DNA from: JBAZLV01 sp964586075
GTDB taxonomy: Bacteria; Nitrospirota; UBA9217
DNA: 64,000 bases
Reading direction: 5' to 3'
Assembly (NCBI GenBank): GCA_964586075.1
Contig: CAZPGZ010000012.1
Coordinates: forward strand, 23,975-87,974
Shown here one piece after another: positions 17,918 to 27,347 of the stretch (the stretch's first letter is position 1; the number at the start of each line of letters is the position of its first letter). The notes below the pieces were generated by a model. That model did no database searches, had not been told where the DNA came from, and saw only the letters and a program-made list of their open reading frames with translations. A program made the position numbers and the translations under genes.

Positions 17918-19687
17918 TTATGCGGCAGCAAGCATCGCAATGCTTTTCGATAATGATGTTAGGTCTATAATGAATACGACTTTTCCGTCACCGGTAATAG
18001 TCGCGCCCAGAATATGCGAGGAACCGGTATTGATGCCGTCCACGCTCTTAATGACCACTTCCTCTTGGCCGAGGAGTTCGTCCACGCCGATGCAAAAACG
18101 TTTGTCTCCGACCGAAACCACAACGGCGTATTTGTACAAAAGGTCTTTTCCCCGGGAGTCGCCGAGTATGCCCGTCAGGTCGAAAAGCGGATACACCCTG
18201 CCCCTGACCGTAAGCGCCTCGACGCCCGCCACTTCGGAAATATCATCCTTCGATACCATCAATGTTTCCTCAACAGGCGCGAGAGGAATCGCATACCGCG
18301 CATCACCCGAGCGCACCATAAGGGTCTGAATGATTGCCACGGTAAGCGGGAGCCTGATTGTTATTGTCGATCCCGCATTTTTATTCGTGGTTATTTCAAC
18401 CGCTCCGTTCAGCTTTGAGATATTCGTTTTTACCACATCCATGCCCACACCGCGTCCGGAAAGCTCGGTCGCGACGTCTGCTGTTGAAAAACCGGGAAGG
18501 AAAATAAGATTGACCGCTGATTCATCCGTCATACGGCCTGCTTCGTCCGCAGTGATGATGCCTTTGGCCAGTGCTTTTTTCTTCACTTTTTCTACATTAA
18601 CACCCCTGCCGTCGTCGGAAACCTCGATTACGATCTGGTTCCCCTTTTGGGAAGCACGTATTGTTATGGTACCCTGTTCCGATTTTCCTTTGGCCACCCG
18701 CTCTTCCGGCGTTTCAAGGCCGTGATCAATCGCGTTCCGGATGATGTGCACCATGGGATCGCCGATATGCTCGATCACGGAACGGTCCACTTCCGTGTCT
18801 TCACCGAACACTTTCAGGTCGACCTGTTTGCCGAGAGAGCCCGACAAGTCCCTTACCAACCGCGGGAACTTGCTGAATACTTTTTGGATCGGCTGCATGC
18901 GCATGCGCATCACGCCCAATTGCATATCCGACGTTATCAGATCTAGGAACGAAACCGCCTCGTTCAAGCTTTCCACCTCACGGTCGTCTGTATACTTTTG
19001 CTCGAGGCGGTTCATAATGTTCAGCAGTCTGTTCCGTACCAGTACGACCTCGCCGGTCAGATCCATGACCTTATCAATTTTCCCGACCTCAACCCGAAGC
19101 GTCTGCAAAGAGTCTTTCTTCTCTGATACCATTTCTGACTGACCCTGGCCGTGTTCCGCATCTTTTTTCTGGTTTGTCGCGTCCGCTGAAGGTTCCGGGG
19201 TGCTTGTTGCTGCCACCGGCTTTTCCTTCCGGATTTCCGTTTCTGCAGATTTCACAGGTTCCCATTTCTGTTCCGCAATCGGCGCCGCTTCCTTCGGTTG
19301 GGCCGTGGCGAGCACGTTGCCGAGCTCTTTTACCAGCAAGGTAATGTCCTCCTGGACGCCGTCCTTGTCCCGGATATGTCTGAGCAGAAGCCTGAGCATA
19401 TCCACACTCTTCAGGATAACATCGATCAGGGGGCGTGAAATGCTCATTTCACCATCCCGCACTCTCTTCATGATGTTTTCGGCATTGTGCGCCACGTCCA
19501 CGATAGACTGAAACCCGAGGAAGCCCGCAGCGCCCTTGATGGTATGGACGCTTCGGAACAGTTTGTTGACAATTTCCTGATCGCTTCCCTTCGCTTCAAG
19601 CTCCACGAAAAGCGTATCGACATTATCAAGGGTTTCTTCAGATTCCGCAATGAATTCCGCTGTTATTTCTTCCATTTCGTCAGACAT
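17918..19687 (-). CDS. cheA: Chemotaxis histidine kinase CheA
   Basis: CheA phosphorylates CheY and CheB in response to receptors. The 589-residue product has an HPt domain with the phospho-acceptor His in SVHTIKGAAGFLGF (about residue 47). An acidic/charged linker (about 130-205) follows without a clear CheY-binding P2 domain. Then come the dimerisation helices and the ATPase with HIIRNAIDHG, DDGRGV and GRGVGMDVV, and finally a CheW-like regulatory domain to the end. GGAG precedes the ATG. The lack of an obvious P2 domain makes it shorter than enterobacterial CheA. The downstream CheW-CheZ fusion is its closest partner in the operon. Confidence 0.95.
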   Translation of the reverse strand: MSDEMEEITAEFIAESEETLDNVDTLFVELEAKGSDQEIVNKLFRSVHTIKGAAGFLGFQSIVDVAHNAENIMKRVRDGEMSISRPLIDVILKSVDMLRLLLRHIRDKDGVQEDITLLVKELGNVLATAQPKEAAPIAEQKWEPVKSAETEIRKEKPVAATSTPEPSADATNQKKDAEHGQGQSEMVSEKKDSLQTLRVEVGKIDKVMDLTGEVVLVRNRLLNIMNRLEQKYTDDREVESLNEAVSFLDLITSDMQLGVMRMRMQPIQKVFSKFPRLVRDLSGSLGKQVDLKVFGEDTEVDRSVIEHIGDPMVHIIRNAIDHGLETPEERVAKGKSEQGTITIRASQKGNQIVIEVSDDGRGVNVEKVKKKALAKGIITADEAGRMTDESAVNLIFLPGFSTADVATELSGRGVGMDVVKTNISKLNGAVEITTNKNAGSTITIRLPLTVAIIQTLMVRSGDARYAIPLAPVEETLMVSKDDISEVAGVEALTVRGRVYPLFDLTGILGDSRGKDLLYKYAVVVSVGDKRFCIGVDELLGQEEVVIKSVDGINTGSSHILGATITGDGKVVFIIDLTSLSKSIAMLAAA

Positions 19688-19768
19688 GATTTGCTCCGCT
19701 CAGTGTTTCTTGTCATTTTCGACTGAGATTTTACTCCCTGGTATTTTCATCGGCCATGCAGCGCGATG

Positions 19769-20158
19769 TTATTTTTTCAGCCTTTCAAAGATTTTCTCCA
19801 TCTTCTCCGAAAAAACTTCCGCGGTAAACGGTTTCACAATATAGTTGTTTACGCCCGCTTTGATTGCGGTGACCACTTTTTCCTTCTCCGCCTCCGCGGT
19901 GACCATCAGAATCGGCAAATCCTTAAGCTCAGCGTCAGCCCGTACGCTTTTCAATAAATCCAGACCGTCCATGTTCGGCATGTTCCAGTCGGAGACCATG
20001 AAGCCAAATCCGCCGGTTTTGAGCTTGCTGAAAGCCTGGGCTCCGTCCTCCGCTTCTTCCACATTGTCGTACCCCAGCTGCTTCAGCACGTTTTTGACGA
20101 TTCTCCGCATTGTCGAGAAGTCATCCACGACAAGAATTTTCATTTTTGGATCAGGCAT
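19769..20158 (-). CDS. cheY: Chemotaxis response regulator CheY
   Basis: A 129-residue single receiver that, when phosphorylated, binds the flagellar switch. Residues match classical CheY closely: Asp12, Asp13, phospho-acceptor Asp57 followed by Trp58 (SDWNMPNMDG), a MVTAEA segment and the Lys of VKPFTAE. The ATG at 20158 has GGGAGG upstream and overlaps the stop of the preceding receiver gene by 8 bases; a start seven codons earlier is less likely. Its similarity to CheZ-type CheY proteins agrees with the CheW-CheZ phosphatase encoded just downstream. Confidence 0.93.
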   Translation of the reverse strand: MPDPKMKILVVDDFSTMRRIVKNVLKQLGYDNVEEAEDGAQAFSKLKTGGFGFMVSDWNMPNMDGLDLLKSVRADAELKDLPILMVTAEAEKEKVVTAIKAGVNNYIVKPFTAEVFSEKMEKIFERLKK

Positions 20159-20543
20159 GACCTTTTCCTCCCTCAGCAAACATTTTCTTCAAAATAGTCC
20201 GGATATTCTGCATAACGACTTCAGCAGTAACCGGTTTCGTAAGATATCCATTCACTCCCGCGCTAAAGGCCCGCTCCCGTTCCACATTGTCCATTTCCGT
20301 GGTCACCATCAAAATCGGAAGATGCGCCTGTTGGGCATCAGCCCTGACTGCTTTTACAAATTCAATGCCGTCCATATACGGCATATTAAGATCGCTGATG
20401 ATCAGGTTGACGTTTTCGCTTCCCAGTTTTTCGAGTCCGTCAAGGCCGTTTTCAGCATGGACTACTTCGAATCCTTTTGATTTTAAAAAGAGCCCAAGCA
20501 GCTTCCGGGTCGTCTTATCGTCGTCTACAATCATGATCTTCAT
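20151..20543 (-). CDS. Second stand-alone response regulator (CheY-like)
   Basis: A 130-residue receiver without output domain. It has the DDD pocket near the start, phospho-acceptor in SDLNMPYMDG, and the Lys in YLTKPVTAE, so it should accept phosphate. It lacks the tryptophan after the acceptor that marks the neighbouring CheY. It may act as a phosphate sink, bind the HEAT-repeat protein or control CheR; none of these is shown by the sequence. It sits three bases after cheR and overlaps cheY by 8 bases. Confidence 0.9.
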   Translation of the reverse strand: MKIMIVDDDKTTRKLLGLFLKSKGFEVVHAENGLDGLEKLGSENVNLIISDLNMPYMDGIEFVKAVRADAQQAHLPILMVTTEMDNVERERAFSAGVNGYLTKPVTAEVVMQNIRTILKKMFAEGGKGHA

Positions 20544-20545
20544 TC

Positions 20546-21361
20546 TTATCCTCTCTGATACGCGATAACTTTATTAATAAGAACCGGCCGAAACGCCCGT
20601 GTAATGTTATGCAGGCTTTCCGCAGAACCGATGATCAGAAATCCGCCCGGCCGCAGACTGTCATACAGCAGGGAGACTACTTTCTGCTTTGCTTTATCGT
20701 CAAAGTAAATAAGCACGTTTCTACAAAAAATTGCATCCATAGCCGGAAGCGTTTTTATTTTTTTTTCATCCGTCAGGTTGATATTTAGAAATTTGACCGC
20801 ATTTCTTACGACGACATCAATCTCATGCCCTGTTCCGTTTCTTTTGAAATACTTGCTCAAGTATGGTTCTTTTACGGTCCTCATCGAGTAGGAGCCGTAG
20901 ACGCCTTTTTTAGCTGCCTCCAGCACTTCATTGCTGATGTCTGAAGCAAAAATTTCCATTTTTGAACACTGTTTCTTTTCCATAAGCATCATGGCAAGCG
21001 TGTATGCTTCCTCTCCCGTGGAAGACGCGGCAGACCAAATTCTGATATCGGAAGAGCCCTTGCCTTCCAGGATGCGCCCTACAAGAATGTCGTTGAATAC
21101 ATCCAGCTGCTGCGGCTCGCGAAAAAAATACGTTTCATTTACCGTCACGGCGTCAAAGAGCTTTGTCAGCTCATCTCCATTCAGGCCCGAACGGACGCAT
21201 TGAAGGTATTCATCGAACGTTTTCAGCTTCTTTTCTTCAAGCCTCGAAGCGAGCTTCTTCTCAAGCAGGTACTTTTTGGTGTCCGGAATAAAAATGCCGC
21301 TTTTCTCGTAGATGAAATCTCTGAGCTGCCTGAATGTGGCATCCTGCAAAACGGCATTCAT
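20546..21361 (-). CDS. cheR: Chemotaxis methyltransferase CheR
   Basis: CheR adds methyl groups from S-adenosylmethionine to receptor glutamates. The 271-residue product has the N-terminal helical domain and the methyltransferase domain, with SAASSTGEEAYTLAM as the cofactor-binding loop, then AMDAIFCRNVLIYFD and PGGFLIIGSAES near the end. The ATG at 21361 follows GGAGGG by 11 bases and comes directly after the HEAT gene stop (TAATAATG), so the two are translated together. An eight-codon upstream extension lies inside the HEAT gene and is rejected. Confidence 0.94.
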   Translation of the reverse strand: MNAVLQDATFRQLRDFIYEKSGIFIPDTKKYLLEKKLASRLEEKKLKTFDEYLQCVRSGLNGDELTKLFDAVTVNETYFFREPQQLDVFNDILVGRILEGKGSSDIRIWSAASSTGEEAYTLAMMLMEKKQCSKMEIFASDISNEVLEAAKKGVYGSYSMRTVKEPYLSKYFKRNGTGHEIDVVVRNAVKFLNINLTDEKKIKTLPAMDAIFCRNVLIYFDDKAKQKVVSLLYDSLRPGGFLIIGSAESLHNITRAFRPVLINKVIAYQRG

Positions 21362-21363
21362 TA

Positions 21364-22596
21364 TTATTTGCCCTCCAGCAGCCACATAACGCGCTCCCTG
21401 ATCGCTTTCTCCTGGTGCTCTTTAAGCGGCGCCAAAAACGTCGCCGCGTTGTCGCCCGCCAGCATGGCAACGGCATCTATTGCCGCAAGAACCACATGGG
21501 TGCTTACGTCCTTGAACAGGGGAGTGATGTGCGGCAATGCTTCTGCATTCCCCAGTTCTCTTAGAATATCGAGTGTGATCACCTTGCCCCGGAATTTTAT
21601 CGCAGGATTGCGAAGTGTCTCGATGAAATCTCCCTGGTCCATAAAATCCATCAGCGCCTGTTTGATTTCTGCAAGCCGCTCGTCGCCCATCGGATCAGAC
21701 GGGTCAAGCAAGCCTGCGATGTCGATGATATTCGGAATCGCACGCTTTTCCCCCATATCGACGAGACCACGAATAGCGATAAGGCGGTCTTCCCACTCTC
21801 CCTGTTTCAGAATATTCATCAGCGTATCGGTAACGCCGGTCATAGACGGAGAAAGCCCTGTTTGGACAAGGCTTTTCACAACCGCATTTTTCTCCATGTC
21901 AGCAGCCTTGGGAAGATAATCATACAAAATGGCGCTCGCCTGAGGAGACGGAAACTTCCCCAGTGCTTCAATAGCAGCATACCGAAGAGCCGCGGAAGAG
22001 CTCGAAAGAAGTCCCTTTACCGGTCCGAGTGATGCTTCATCGCTGAACGAGGCAAGCGCATCCAGAGCGGAGAAACAAACCCATTCTTCATCTCGCAGCG
22101 CTGCGATTAATGCGGGAATTGCTTCCCGGTAGTTTAAAATCGCCAGCGTTTTGGCGGATGATGAGCGTACATTGGCGTTGGGATCAATCTGCATCAGCTT
22201 CACGATCTCGCCCGGATAGTCACAGGTTCCGATATCACCGATCAGATCTACGGCAAATTTTCGGATGTCATCATCCTTGTCAATAAAGAGATCCCGGAGC
22301 AGCGGAACTGCCGGCGGTCCGATCTCTTTTAAAATGACCAAAGTCGTATTTCTCAACAACGGACCTTCTCGGAGCAGCGGGAGAATCATGTACGCGGTCA
22401 CTTCTCCCCCGATATTTATCAGAGAACGCATTGCGGCGTCCTGCACCCCCGGATTCTCATCATGCAGCGCCTTGATAAGGGGGTAAATCGCCCGCTCATC
22501 AGCGCCTGCAAGCGCTTCCGCAGCCGCTCTCCGTTGTCCTGGATCAGCGCCTGCGAGGTCGCTTTTCAACCGGGTAAGTTGTTCTGTTTCCAGCAT
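21364..22596 (-). CDS. HEAT-repeat protein of the chemotaxis operon
   Basis: A 410-residue soluble protein made of about a dozen HEAT/armadillo-like helical repeats, such as ADERAIYPLIKALHDENPGVQDAAM and DPNANVRSSSAKTLAIL. There is no signal sequence or catalytic motif. HEAT proteins are adaptors, and related genes occur in some deltaproteobacterial and myxobacterial chemosensory clusters. Here it is placed between fliA and cheR and is translationally coupled to cheR, so a role as scaffold or regulator of CheR or the response regulators is a fair guess. Confidence 0.82.
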   Translation of the reverse strand: MLETEQLTRLKSDLAGADPGQRRAAAEALAGADERAIYPLIKALHDENPGVQDAAMRSLINIGGEVTAYMILPLLREGPLLRNTTLVILKEIGPPAVPLLRDLFIDKDDDIRKFAVDLIGDIGTCDYPGEIVKLMQIDPNANVRSSSAKTLAILNYREAIPALIAALRDEEWVCFSALDALASFSDEASLGPVKGLLSSSSAALRYAAIEALGKFPSPQASAILYDYLPKAADMEKNAVVKSLVQTGLSPSMTGVTDTLMNILKQGEWEDRLIAIRGLVDMGEKRAIPNIIDIAGLLDPSDPMGDERLAEIKQALMDFMDQGDFIETLRNPAIKFRGKVITLDILRELGNAEALPHITPLFKDVSTHVVLAAIDAVAMLAGDNAATFLAPLKEHQEKAIRERVMWLLEGK

Positions 22597-22641
22597 AAAT
22601 CTCCCTCCTGGGTCATCTTATCGGCTTTTTCCCACGGTTCT

Positions 22642-23379
22642 TTAACCCGGTACATGGGCCTCCATTTTTGATTTAACTCTGATGAGGGCCTGGTTATGCA
22701 ACTGGCAAACGCGTCCCTCGGTGAGATTCAGGACCTTGCCGATTTCCTTCATCGTCAGTTCGTTCCAGTAGTACAAAGACAGGACAAGCTTTTCCTTTTC
22801 CGGAAGCCCTTCAATGTGCTGCGCAAGGGCCTCCTTGATGGAAGCGTCCTCATATACCTCAAAGGGGGTCCTCGCTGTCGGATCGGCAATGCGTTCAGAG
22901 ACATGCATTTCATGGTCATCAAACATTGAGCCGTTAAAGTCCTCCAGGCTCAGCATGACGGCGGCATGAGCGTCCTGGGTGATCTTGTAATAATCATCGA
23001 GGGAAATTCCCAAGTGCTCAGCTATTTCGTCATCATACGGAGGACGACCAAGCTCCTGCTCAAGCTTCTGGAACGCTTTCCGTATCGTGCTGATTTTGCT
23101 CTTTACCGAGCGAGGAACCCAGTCCTGAGACCGCAACTCATCGAGCATGGCACCCCGTATGCGGTGCTCAACGAAGGTGCTGAGTTTTACCCGGCCCTCT
23201 TCGTACCGCTGCAGAGAGTCCAGGAGCCCGACAATCCCGCTGTTGATCAGATCGTTGATCGTCAGCTGGGGAGGGAGACGCTTTCCCAGACGATAAGCGG
23301 TATATTTGATGAACGGGAGAAAATCCTTGATGATCTGCTCTTTTTCCTGTTCGCTTATTTCCGTTTTATATCCAAGCAT
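22642..23379 (-). CDS. fliA: Flagellar sigma factor FliA (sigma-28)
   Basis: FliA directs RNA polymerase to late flagellar, chemotaxis and motility-linked promoters. The 245-residue protein shows region 2 (SGIVGLLDSLQRYEE, then FVEHRIRGAMLDELRSQDW), region 3 and region 4 with the helix-turn-helix in MKEIGKVLNLTEGRVCQLH. GAGGA precedes the ATG at 23379. It follows flhG by 10 bases. Two sites resembling its promoters are listed below, before the HD-GYP gene and the VWA gene. Confidence 0.96.
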   Translation of the reverse strand: MLGYKTEISEQEKEQIIKDFLPFIKYTAYRLGKRLPPQLTINDLINSGIVGLLDSLQRYEEGRVKLSTFVEHRIRGAMLDELRSQDWVPRSVKSKISTIRKAFQKLEQELGRPPYDDEIAEHLGISLDDYYKITQDAHAAVMLSLEDFNGSMFDDHEMHVSERIADPTARTPFEVYEDASIKEALAQHIEGLPEKEKLVLSLYYWNELTMKEIGKVLNLTEGRVCQLHNQALIRVKSKMEAHVPG

Positions 23380-23389
23380 ACGATTGTCC

Positions 23390-24226
23390 TCATGAGTGCG
23401 TTGATGCCGACAAAAGGTTCCCGATGAAAAACTGAAGCGTGCCTTTCACTTTGGTGCCTTGTTCACTAAATTTTTTCGCCAGTTCCCGGATGCGCTGTGA
23501 TGTCGGCGTGTTGGGATACACGTCGATGAAAGCCTTCTGTGCCCGAACAGCCTTGGGCACCATTTCATCAAAGGGCAGGTCGCCGAGGTAGTTCAGGGAA
23601 ATACTCAGAAATTTTTCCGTCGCGGATGACAGCCTCCGGAACACGTCATATCCTTCTTCCGGGCTCCTGGCCGAGTTCACGAGCACGTGAAATTCCTTTT
23701 CCTGATACCGCGTGCACAGCACCTTGATCAGCGCGTAGGCGTCGGTGATTGCCGTGGGTTCGGGCGAGGTGACGATGACGATTTCCTGCGCTGCGATGCA
23801 GAAAAAAGCTACATTTTCGGAAATTCCCGCCGCCGTGTCGATCAGAAGCACATCGATGTCGCTGACATACGAGTCGAATTCCTCCATGATCTTGAGGCGC
23901 TGGAATTCGTCCAGAGCGGTCAGTTCCTGAACACCGGATCCTGCCGGCAGAATCTTGATGCCGTGAGGGCCTTCCACGACCACATCGCGAAGCGACATTT
24001 CCCCGCGCAGAACATGCTGAATATTGTAATGCGGCGCAAGGTGGAGCAGCACATCGATGTTGCTTAATCCCAGATCGGCATCGAAGATCATAACATTCAA
24101 ACCGCGTGCCCGCATGGCGATTGCAAGGTTCGCCACAACATTGGTTTTGCCCACACCGCCTTTGCCGCTTGCAACGGCTATCGTCTTTACGCAGCGTTTT
24201 TTCACGTCCTGATTTTTTGTCAGCAT
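23390..24226 (-). CDS. flhG: Flagellar number regulator FlhG (MinD-like ATPase)
   Basis: FlhG limits polar flagellar number and works with FlhF at the pole. The 278-residue MinD-family ATPase has the deviant Walker A motif ASGKGGVGKTN and FDADLGLSNIDVLL. No N-terminal FlrA-type DQAxxLR motif is obvious beyond the short leader. The ATG at 24226 follows GGGAG at 9 bases and overlaps the flhF stop by 7 bases. An alternative GTG nine bases upstream sits too close to that ribosome site. It is one of two MinD-family genes in the window; the other is at 41442-42569. Confidence 0.94.
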   Translation of the reverse strand: MLTKNQDVKKRCVKTIAVASGKGGVGKTNVVANLAIAMRARGLNVMIFDADLGLSNIDVLLHLAPHYNIQHVLRGEMSLRDVVVEGPHGIKILPAGSGVQELTALDEFQRLKIMEEFDSYVSDIDVLLIDTAAGISENVAFFCIAAQEIVIVTSPEPTAITDAYALIKVLCTRYQEKEFHVLVNSARSPEEGYDVFRRLSSATEKFLSISLNYLGDLPFDEMVPKAVRAQKAFIDVYPNTPTSQRIRELAKKFSEQGTKVKGTLQFFIGNLLSASTHS

Positions 24227-25290
24227 GGGACACACTCCCTATTCACGATAAGACCCGCTAACCGGTTCACGGTCGGGTATTCTATATCACCGGGGACCCG
24301 CTGTCCGGTGGTGAGATACGCTACAGGCTTCTGGTACGTGGTCATAAGATTGTAGAGCGGTCCGAACCGGACGGCTTCATCCACTTTCGAAAAGGCAACA
24401 TAGTCAATGGGAAGATTCCGGTAATGACGGTACGATTCGATCATGAACTCGTCGTCTCCGTTTGCGTTCATCAGGAGGTGCAGTTCCAGGGGAAGGCCCG
24501 CTGCCTTGCAGATTTCATCCATGCCCTTAATATATGCATCATCGCGCGGATTTCTGCCTATGGTATCGATGAAAATGACGTCCTTGGTCTGCGCAAACTT
24601 CGCAAGCGCGCTCCTGAACTCCGTTATGTTCGACACCGTGGCAAGGGGAATGCCGAGGATGTTCGAATAAATACGCATCTGTTCCACCGCACCGATCCGG
24701 TAGGTATCAAGGTTGACGATGCATGCTCGTTTTTTGTTTTTGATCGCCTGCGCCGCAAGTTTCGCGATGGTCGTGGTCTTGCCGACGCCGGTCGGCCCGA
24801 TCAGCATAACGGCCTTTTTCATGCCCTGATGCCGCTTGATTTTAATCTCCGATGATATCAAAAGAGGAATATCGTCAAGGTCTTTGGCTTTTTCGCACAG
24901 GAGAACAGCGTATTCATCCCGTATTGACTGTTTTCTGAGAAACGCCAGAATCAGTTTTTTCTCTTCCGGAAGGTCCACTTCATACCCCCGATTTTTCATG
25001 CTTTCAATGGCCTGCCGCAGGCTTCCGATTTCGTCCTTTATCTCATCAACAAGAGCGGGTTTGGGTGGTTCCGGCACCGGTGCCGTCATCGCCGAAGCCT
25101 GGGTCACGGTCTTGCTGTGGACCGGTTTTCTCTGGACGGCATCATAATCGACACCGGCCGTAATCTCCACGCTCGGAACAAGGCCTTTCTTTTCCTTGGT
25201 GGACAGAATTACTGCATCGTTGCTCATTTCCTTTTTCACCAGATCGAGTGCTGCGGAAAATGTTCGGGCTTTAAATGTCTTAATCTTCAT
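24220..25290 (-). CDS. flhF: Flagellar biosynthesis SRP-like GTPase FlhF
   Basis: FlhF marks the site of flagellum assembly, usually a pole. The 356-residue protein has a short N-terminal B domain, a charged linker (about 65-120) and an SRP-type NG domain with LIGPTGVGKTTTIAKLAA (G1), NLDTYRIGAVEQ and FIDTIGRNP. It overlaps flhA by 11 bases and flhG by 7 bases. Presence of FlhF and FlhG together argues for polar flagella. Confidence 0.95.
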   Translation of the reverse strand: MKIKTFKARTFSAALDLVKKEMSNDAVILSTKEKKGLVPSVEITAGVDYDAVQRKPVHSKTVTQASAMTAPVPEPPKPALVDEIKDEIGSLRQAIESMKNRGYEVDLPEEKKLILAFLRKQSIRDEYAVLLCEKAKDLDDIPLLISSEIKIKRHQGMKKAVMLIGPTGVGKTTTIAKLAAQAIKNKKRACIVNLDTYRIGAVEQMRIYSNILGIPLATVSNITEFRSALAKFAQTKDVIFIDTIGRNPRDDAYIKGMDEICKAAGLPLELHLLMNANGDDEFMIESYRHYRNLPIDYVAFSKVDEAVRFGPLYNLMTTYQKPVAYLTTGQRVPGDIEYPTVNRLAGLIVNRECVPC

Positions 25291-27322
25291 ACTTCACCAC
25301 CCCTGTTGTATAGAGTTTTACCGATGGAGCGATTTCTGCATTTGACAAAACCGTCAACGTGGGAAGGAACCGTTCCGTAATTTTTCTCAGGAACCTTCTC
25401 ACCGGGACCGAGCACAGAATAATGGGAAAGCCTCCCCGGAACCTGTCGCCTTTTGCCGCGTTATCGATAGCCCGCAACAGCTTCGTGACCATATCCGGCC
25501 GGAGCGCACCGCCTTCTTCCATGGCCTGTGAAAGTGCCCGCTCGAACCGGGGATCCAGCGCCATAACATTAATGCTCCCGTCAGACGCTGCGTACTTGCG
25601 GGTAATGTATCGCGACAATGTCTGCCGCACATACTCAGTCAGCTGTTCCACATCCTTGACGGAAGGCGCATAGTCAAGCAGTGTTTCGAGTATCGCAACT
25701 AAATCATTGATCGGCACCCGTTCTTTCAGCAGATTCTGCAGCACGCGCTGCACGCCGCCGAGCGTCAGATAGGCAGGAATAAGCTCCTCCACGATCTTGG
25801 GATAATTCTTCGAAATTGCGTCAAGCAAATGCTGCACTTCGGTCCTGGTCAGCAGTTCCCAGGCATGCGTCTTGATCACCTCGGCGATATGCGTTGCCAT
25901 TGCCGTTGCAGGATCCACCACCATGTATCCCCGCGCCTGGGCGTTTTCCACTTCCTCTTCGCGGATCCAGAATGCCGGCAAACCGAATGCCGGCTCCTTG
26001 GTCGGGATCCCTTCAATGCGTTCCATCTCGCCTGAGGCCATCGCAAGACGATATCCAACCATGACTTCACCTTTTGCCGCCTCAATGCCTCTGAGGGAGA
26101 GGCAGTATTCGTGCGGCCTGAGCTGCAGGTTGTCCTTGATATGGATTGAAGGCACGACAAAGCCGAGTTCACTCGCAAGTTGTCTGCGCATGGCTTTTAT
26201 TTTGCTCAATAATTCCGACTTTCCTGATTCGACAAGCGGTATGAGGCCATATCCGATTTCGAATGTGAGAGGCTCTATTTCCACATACGGTTCGATTTCC
26301 GGCTCTGCCTGAGCTTGTGGCGCCGCCTCATCCTGCTTCTCTTCTTTCTTTTCGGCAGGCGCATTCGCAAGCAGGTACGCCATGCCACCGGATGCAGCAG
26401 AGAGAAGGAAGAATGAGAGGTGAGGAAGCCCCGGGATAATACCGAGCACCGCCATAACACCTGACGCGGTCGCAAGTGACTTCGGGTTGATGAACACCTG
26501 GCGGGTAATGTCTTTTCCAAGATCGCTGTCGTTCCCCGCACGGCTGACGATAAGGCCTGCGGTCGTGGAAATAAGCAGTGCAGGCATTTGGGTTACCAGA
26601 CCGTCACCGATGGTCAGGATCGTATAGGTCCGGGCCGCGTCGGCAATAGCCATGCCCTGCTGCAGCGTGCCGATGACAAATCCGCCCACTATGTTAATGG
26701 CGGTGATGATGAGACCGGCGACGGCGTCGCCCCGCACAAACTTGCTCGCGCCGTCCATGGCGCCGTAAAAGTCGGCTTCCTGGGCTATGACCGCACGCCG
26801 TTTTCGTGCCGTATTCTCATCGATCAGTCCGGCATTGAGGTCCGCATCGATGGCCATCTGCTTTCCCGGCATGGCGTCGAGGACAAACCGTGCGGCCACC
26901 TCGGCGATTCTTCCCGATCCTTTGGTGATGACGACAAAATTAATGACCACCAGAATCAGAAAAACGGTCAATCCGACCGCATAATTTCCGCCCACAACGA
27001 AATTGCCGAAGGCCTTGATCACTTCTCCGGCTGCCCCTTCGCCCTCGTTCCCCTTCAAAAGAATCAACCGTGTCGAAGCCACGTTGAGAGCCAACCGGTA
27101 GAGTGTCGTCATCAGCAGAATCGACGGGAACACCGACAAATCCAGGGGTTTCTTGATAAAAATGCCGGTCACCAGAATGACAATGGACAGCGATATGGAA
27201 AACGACAGGAGCATGTCCAGCACGAACGGCGGAATAGGAAGAATCATGACGCCCAGAATCGTGACAACGCCCAATGCCACCATGATATCCGCCCGGTTTT
27301 GAATCATCGTAAGAATGCCCAT
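25280..27322 (-). CDS. flhA: Flagellar export-gate protein FlhA
   Basis: FlhA forms the export ring of the flagellar type III secretion system. The 680-residue product has eight N-terminal membrane segments, the FHIPEP-family stretch with SGRIAEVAARFVLDAMPGKQMAIDADLNAG (about residues 133-165), and a cytoplasmic domain from about 340. The length is normal. CAGGAG lies nine bases before the ATG at 27322. A short low-complexity linker rich in Ala, Glu and Gln joins membrane and cytoplasmic halves near 330-345. Confidence 0.97.
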   Translation of the reverse strand: MGILTMIQNRADIMVALGVVTILGVMILPIPPFVLDMLLSFSISLSIVILVTGIFIKKPLDLSVFPSILLMTTLYRLALNVASTRLILLKGNEGEGAAGEVIKAFGNFVVGGNYAVGLTVFLILVVINFVVITKGSGRIAEVAARFVLDAMPGKQMAIDADLNAGLIDENTARKRRAVIAQEADFYGAMDGASKFVRGDAVAGLIITAINIVGGFVIGTLQQGMAIADAARTYTILTIGDGLVTQMPALLISTTAGLIVSRAGNDSDLGKDITRQVFINPKSLATASGVMAVLGIIPGLPHLSFFLLSAASGGMAYLLANAPAEKKEEKQDEAAPQAQAEPEIEPYVEIEPLTFEIGYGLIPLVESGKSELLSKIKAMRRQLASELGFVVPSIHIKDNLQLRPHEYCLSLRGIEAAKGEVMVGYRLAMASGEMERIEGIPTKEPAFGLPAFWIREEEVENAQARGYMVVDPATAMATHIAEVIKTHAWELLTRTEVQHLLDAISKNYPKIVEELIPAYLTLGGVQRVLQNLLKERVPINDLVAILETLLDYAPSVKDVEQLTEYVRQTLSRYITRKYAASDGSINVMALDPRFERALSQAMEEGGALRPDMVTKLLRAIDNAAKGDRFRGGFPIILCSVPVRRFLRKITERFLPTLTVLSNAEIAPSVKLYTTGVVKYED

Positions 27323-27347
27323 TCTTCTTATCTCCTGTTTACGTACG

